Shown one piece after another: positions 19,542 through 24,102 of a DNA stretch of 24,102 nucleotides. Position numbers and translations under genes: made by a program. The first letter of the stretch is position 1, and the number at the start of each line of letters is the position of its first letter. The stretch comes from Klebsormidium nitens (lineage: Eukaryota; Streptophyta; Klebsormidiophyceae; Klebsormidiales; Klebsormidiaceae). Where the stretch lies: the NCBI GenBank assembly GCA_000708835.1, contig DF237460.1:43748-67849 (forward strand), in the 5' to 3' direction. Below the pieces are notes generated by a model. That model did no database searches. It saw only the letters and a list, made by a program, of their open reading frames with translations, and was not told the DNA's origin.

Positions 19542-22500
19542 ATGGCTCCGAGCTTGAAGACGCCGCACCATGTTTTCCTGCAAAAGCTCATGGTCGAGCA
19601 TGTGCTGCCGGAGAGTGGTGCACGGCAGCTGTACAGGGATGTCGCACAAGCAGAAGGTGAGCAGATTTTGTTTGCGCCTTGTCCTGGGGATTGAACGTGC
19701 CGATGCATTTTTGTTGCTTCTGGGTGCTCATCCCCTGCAAGAGACCTTGCGAGCTTCTTTTAAAAGTTCACCATGTGCAAGATAAAGGACGTCCCGATCT
19801 TTGAACTTATTCTATCAGGTGTGGTGCGCGTCACGCTGTCACATAGAGCTGCTCCATGTTCAATCTGCGGATTACCAGGCCAGGGGTGTCTCACGACATG
19901 CAACTTCTCGTTTCCCCCTGTTCTTCCACCTTTACGCTTTTCTCTTTGCTCTCCTTATATGGAACCTCTAAAAGTAGGAATAAGATCCAACCTTACAAAC
20001 CCTAAACCAAAGTAGGGGCAGACAGTGAACCCTTAGTGTCAAAGCGGGTGTTAGGTGGCAGGTTTTTGCTTGGACCACCAGTAAGTAAGCTGCCAAGAAC
20101 TTACTTCCGAACCTGCACCTTTCAAAGGAAGGAATCGACTTGAGGAGTGTGCGCCTCTCTGCAGATGCTGCCTTTGGCAAATTCGTAAATGACATCAACG
20201 ATGAGCTCAGCTTCTTGTCCATGGAAATTCGCATCCAGACATACCAAGGGGACGGCAAGAAGTACTACGGGCTGGTGAATAAGGTGGCAGACGACCAGGC
20301 AAAGCTAGGCACCAAGTTTCAGCACGGGCAGATTGCCCACTTCAAAGCAATGGTAAGTACTCTTCCCGTGAAAGAAGTTCCTGGCTTCTAAATCAGTCAT
20401 TCGCCTCAATCGCAAGTCCTCAACTCACTGACCAGTTCCGGATTTCCAGAGGATCAGTCAAGCCATGTCATTCTCGAGGACTCTGCTTGTAAGCAACGAG
20501 CTGCGCTAAAGAAATACTCGAAAGTGCCCCATTAGCGACTATGTGTAATGCTGATATGACAAGCCACAGTTCCTGGTCAGGTCTGCAAATTTCAGAAGTA
20601 CGCTGCTACCTGGATAACTTGACAAACTCCGTATGTCAGTGGCTTCGGTTGCTCCTTTGTGTGGGCTTTCTGAACGGTTCGTCAGGCTTCTACAGAGGAT
20701 GCAAAACCAAGGGGGATCGTACACTTGACTTCCAATGTTTCCTCTAACTTTGACAACATCTGACTGCTCAACTGACGGCTTGCTCAACAGACCGCTTCTG
20801 TTTGCAGCTGGAATCTATTGTAACCGAGTCAAAGGGCGCTGGCGCAATCAGTACCATGGATGCAATCAACCTGCGGCCCGACCTTCAGGTTTGATGCGGA
20901 TCCATTATCTTTGGAACGGTTGGCATGATGTGCTATTGAGGCAGGGAGTTGGCGGAATTCTTTTCGACGGATTGTTCAAGGACTTCCCAGGTGGAGTATC
21001 CTCACAGAGACAGTGCAATGGTGGGCTTTAAGTGTTACATTTCAAGCACCACTTCCCATACAATATCCTGGCAACTAAGCAGAGGCAACTAGTGGAATTT
21101 CAAGAGGTCGTTCGCCTTTTCCAAGAGTTGGGCTGACCACAATAAGAGCTCCCAATGATAGCGCCCTTAGACTTGCTTCAGTGACGAACCAAACACTCTT
21201 GAGCGCTTGGAAAGTCTGCCATGATTCATCAAGAATGTGAACAATTTAGTTCGTTGGATTCATTCGGGACACCGTTTCTGCATGTGCATGGAATCGACCC
21301 CAAGGGAGTGGTCTCTACTCGAACTATCCAATGCCATTGTGTCTCCGTCACCAATCAGGCCATGGCAATCTTCAAAAGGTGGCCAATACTAGATTGCTGG
21401 TTGAGCCACTTAAAAACTTATGAATCATTGGATTAGAACCACTTAAGCAACCAGCTTTCTGTCCGAGTCATACACATCCCATGCTGCCTATCAGTCACCA
21501 AGACGACCATAATAGCCCATCCCACAGGCGCAGAGAAGCCCTTCACAGAGCTTGAAAAAATGAGAGAACGGTCGCCGACGCTTCTTGCAGGGCAACACGC
21601 AAGCCTCCGAGAGCAGCCAAGCCGCCGCGGCCCGCACCCTCAGCGCATCTGAGAAGGAGAAGAACATTGCGGAGCTGATCACGGAGGGCTGGCTGGAGCG
21701 GCTGTCGGACGGCCACCTGGCGCTCGGACCGCGGACGTTCATGGAGCTTCGGACGGTCATCCAGTCGTTGGACGTGCCAGCGTGCAAGGCCTGTACCGAG
21801 CCCGCAGTCAAAGTGAGGGACACGTTCAGACAGTTCAGTTGGAGTGCGCTTGGGTTTGGGTTCGGGTTTGAGTTCGGTTTCTGGTGTGGCTTCCACTTTG
21901 GTTTCGGGTTCGTTGCATGCGGGTTTGGATTTGTGTCCGGGTTCGAGTTCGGTCAGCTTCCGCTTCGGGTTTGCGTCCGGGTTCAGATTCTGTTCCGATT
22001 TCGGATTCCGGTTCAGGATCAGGTTCGGGTCTCGGTTTAGTTTGGGTTGGGTTTGCTCGGGATTCATGTGAATCAAGGGCCAGGTTGACCAATGTTACTG
22101 CCAGGGAAGGCCTAGAGTTGAGGGTGTTTGGGGTGCACCATGAGCATGCTGACTTCGGATATTTGGGATTCAAAGTACTTTGTTTCTTTCGGGGGGCTTA
22201 TGCTTCGGTCAATCTGCTCCGGTTCAACAGGCTTTGACAAGTTTCTAGAAGTGGGTGTAGCGCGTCCGGCGAGGTAATGAGCTTCCGGAACACAGGCTTT
22301 CTGCAGGCATACAGGGAGTCGGGCGCAGGCAATCCCTGAGGTGGTGCTTGACCGCTTGATCTGCGCGCTTCTGACTTACATGTGTGGAGAATAGGATCCT
22401 GGATGCACCGTTCCTTTCGCTCAGATTGTCTGATTAGCTCAAGAGGGCTTGGCGCCAACCGTTGTTCTGCCCAAGAAGCGGACTCGGCTTGCTCGTACTT

Positions 22501-23259
22501 CCCCGGTTTGGAGTCTTACATTCGATTGCGCAGGGTAGCATGCTCAAAAGGAAAGACATGTCGACGAGAACGATGCAAGGCATTTTTTATTTTCAACTAA
22601 AGATGGCGCAGAGGAGAGAAAGCCATCCAGCCACAAGGCTGCAAGCGGGTCCCAGAGGCTTTCTTGAGGACTCGCGCATCGTGGACAGACCAATCTGTCT
22701 TCTAAATCAAGCTAGGCGACGTTTACAGTTGTGAGAGTACTTTTGATTACCCCTGCGCAGGCCCAGGTTTGCGAAGCGCCCGGTTGCCTCACCTGCTTGC
22801 ACGACCCCTGCGCGAAGAGCCGGTTCAACGTGTAAGTCTCGTGGTGGTTACTGGTCCAAAAACAGCGATTTAAAGGCACGTTTGTTGACCCTGTGCAGGC
22901 CCAAGCCTGTGAGGCGGCCGGTTGTCTCACCTGGCTGCTCGACCACTGCGCCAAGAGTTGGTTCAGCCTGTAAATCGAGTGGTGGGTATGGGGCAATAAC
23001 AACGGTTATCAAAACCCGTTTTTTTAACCTTGTGCAGGCCCAAGCCTGTGAGGCGCCCGGTTGCTCCACCTGGTTGCACGACCACTGCGCGAAAAGCTGG
23101 TTCAACCGCCCGGGAGAGCCCCGGACGTGCCCGGAGTGTGGGGCAGAGTGGGCGGCAGCGCCGCAGGAGGAAACGGCGGCAGAGGAGCGGGCTGAGAATC
23201 TGGCGGCGAATGGGCACAGGAATAAGAAAGCGAGACGGGAAAGGCGGTCGAAGACGTGA
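19542..23259 (+). CDS. NSE1: NSE1, RING-type E3 subunit of the SMC5/6 complex, 5 exons
   Basis: NSE1 pairs with NSE3 in the SMC5/6 DNA repair and chromosome maintenance complex and carries a variant RING. Exons: 19542-19656, 20165-20352, 20808-20888, 21591-21812, 23038-23259; 828 nt, 275 residues, near the human protein in size. Landmarks: GKKYYGLVNKVADDQAKLGTK at about residues 64-84; ISTMDAINLR in exon 3; SEKEKNIAELITEGWL in exon 4; and RING ligands C193, C196, C206, C211, H216, C219, C233, C236 (C4HC3). The tail is basic (KKARRERRS) and may be a nuclear signal. The ATG at 19542 is the only in-frame ATG before the homologous region. The exon 3 donor is weak (GTTTGA). The join from exon 1 to exon 2 is the least certain. 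Two extra copies of the first part of exon 5 lie in intron 4. Confidence 0.87.
21836..22060 (+). repeat. Degenerate GGGTTY hexamer array in NSE1 intron 4
   Basis: A run of about 220 bases is built from variants of GGGTTT and GGGTTC (and GAGTTC, TCGGTT) on the sense strand, beginning some 25 bases after the exon 4 donor. The strand is rich in G and T with almost no stops in several frames. It is not the plant telomere heptamer. Three successive GGG tracts near 21851 could contribute to a G-quadruplex in the pre-mRNA. Confidence 0.75.
22740..23108 (+). repeat. Tandem triplication of the NSE1 half-RING exon
   Basis: Three 71-base copies start at 22761, 22899 and 23038 (spacing 138 and 139). Each is preceded by a near-identical acceptor (TGCGCAG or TGTGCAG). 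By hand count copies 1 and 2 match copy 3 at 58 and 60 of 71 bases. All three start in phase 0 after exon 4. Copy 1 reads AQVCEAPGCLTCLHDPCAK, copy 2 AQACEAAGCLTWLLDHCAK, copy 3 AQACEAPGCSTWLHDHCAK. Copy 2 has lost the zinc-binding His (Leu instead). Copies 1 and 2 end at GTAAGT (22832) and GTAAAT (22970), where copy 3 continues into coding sequence. The in-frame read-through of copies 1 and 2 hits a TAA inside that donor. Confidence 0.85.
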
Positions 23260-24102
23260 GAAAAGCTGTGTATGAATGGTATTACAAGGCGGCCAACCTG
23301 GTTTATGCGAAGCTAGTGGTGGTATTGAAATGAGCCATGGTGTCTTCTATCCGGTTCCTGGTAAGCGGGGGGGTCCCTAGGAAGGTGCGACAGTCTGTCG
23401 ACAGTTAGAAGCTCTTGTTGATTGTCACTGTCTCACTGTGTGTTGAGATTTTACTTCAGAGTCTGTCGCTGAATTCTAGATGTGCCGCAAGGCTCGACTC
23501 TAATAGGAATTTGCATCATGCAATCTCGAAACGGCAACATTGCGGAGCGTCAACAATCAATTTCCCCTGTCAACAAATAATGTGGGTTGATACCAGAGGG
23601 ATTGTGATGACCCTGATCCAAGTTACATGTGCCACTCAGAAGATTTGGCCCAGTGGCCACCGAGGACGGGAGCCGCCGTCGACAACTGCAATAGTAAGCG
23701 GTGTTTCAGTCTGCATGCGGGTCGGTAAATATGTTAGGTTGCAAGTTTCCCGGCCAGATCGCTTGTCGTTCTTGCAATCGCCTGCCTTCATTGATGGTGA
23801 GAGGCATGCGCATGATTATAACCACCACTGATATTCAAGTTCTGGGTAGTTTGGGTAGCAGCATAGCCGTCTCGTTGTAGGCCGGGATCTTGCGCATGTC
23901 CTATATTCACAGGGGTATCCCGACTGAATGATAATCGATTGTCGGCGGCTGGAGCCGCGTGCCAACATGCTCATAGATTTAGATTTAGATTTAGTTGATT
24001 TAACGTCGGTTCGGAGCCGTGGTCGGCTAAGTCGACGAATGTCTCTATTTACTAACTCTGCACTAAACTCGCTCTTAATGCAAAGCTTAAGTGCAAATAC
24101 AT
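23260..24102. other. Downstream flank of NSE1, no gene seen
   Basis: The stretch should contain the NSE1 3' UTR. One open frame across 23415-23831 resembles nothing I know. Near the edge, 23974-23994 holds three TTTAGA units, a short microsatellite. No RNA gene or mobile element is recognisable. Confidence 0.5.
23974..23994. repeat. TTTAGA microsatellite, three units
   Basis: Three perfect head-to-tail TTTAGA/ATTTAG hexamers are visible. They are too short to call telomeric and differ from the plant TTTAGGG unit. Confidence 0.7.

Noticed and set aside
21543-22173. Minus-strand open frames rich in Pro, Glu, Lys, Arg and Thr
   Set aside because: They are by-products of the GGGTTY hexamer array, which lacks stops in most frames.
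22740-23108. CRISPR-like array, because of regularly spaced repeats
   Set aside because: The repeats are exon copies with splice sites in a eukaryotic gene; the intervening bases are related introns, not unique spacers.
23974-23994. Telomere-like repeat at the window edge
   Set aside because: Only three TTTAGA units, not TTTAGGG, and the unique sequence continues after it.

Overview
The window is nuclear DNA of a eukaryote, most likely of the green lineage (a streptophyte alga is my best guess, by inference). Genes are split by many short to medium GT-AG introns and there are no operons. The sarcosine/pipecolate oxidase and the NSE1 protein resemble land-plant homologues as I remember them. 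Base composition is near 50% GC. I cannot name the species.

Layout, left to right. (1) 1-765, plus: the 3' end of a non-LTR retrotransposon (LINE) reverse-transcriptase ORF, cut by the window edge. (2) 766-2481: intergenic, with a large foldback structure (931-1099) and two short tandem duplications. (3) 2482-8131, minus: a ten-exon gene for a covalent-FAD peroxisomal sarcosine/pipecolate oxidase, 419 residues, ending in the peroxisomal signal ARL. (4) 8132-9873: divergent spacer. (5) 9874-12571, plus: a seven-exon gene for translation initiation factor eIF1A, 139 residues, with 16 coding bases in the first exon and one codon plus the stop in the last. (6) 12572-14410: convergent spacer. (7) 14411-17932, minus: a four-exon gene for a DUF900-type alpha/beta hydrolase with an unrecognised N-terminal region. 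(8) 17933-19541: divergent spacer. (9) 19542-23259, plus: a five-exon gene for NSE1, the RING subunit of the SMC5/6 complex. (10) 23260-24102: downstream flank.

The four housekeeping-type genes do not form a pathway. They serve peroxisomal amine oxidation, translation initiation, an unknown hydrolysis, and genome maintenance. I assembled the exon chains by hand, using homology to the families and requiring intron phase to close. Every chain gives a CDS divisible by three.

The most unusual signal is shared by all four genes. Each carries a local tandem duplication of a splice-site segment: the last half-RING exon of NSE1 is present three times, the 3' ends of oxidase exon 8 and hydrolase exon 3 are repeated with their donors inside the following intron, and the acceptor of eIF1A intron 1 is doubled. 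This suggests that short tandem duplication (about 46-139 bp) is an active source of new or decoy splice sites in this genome.
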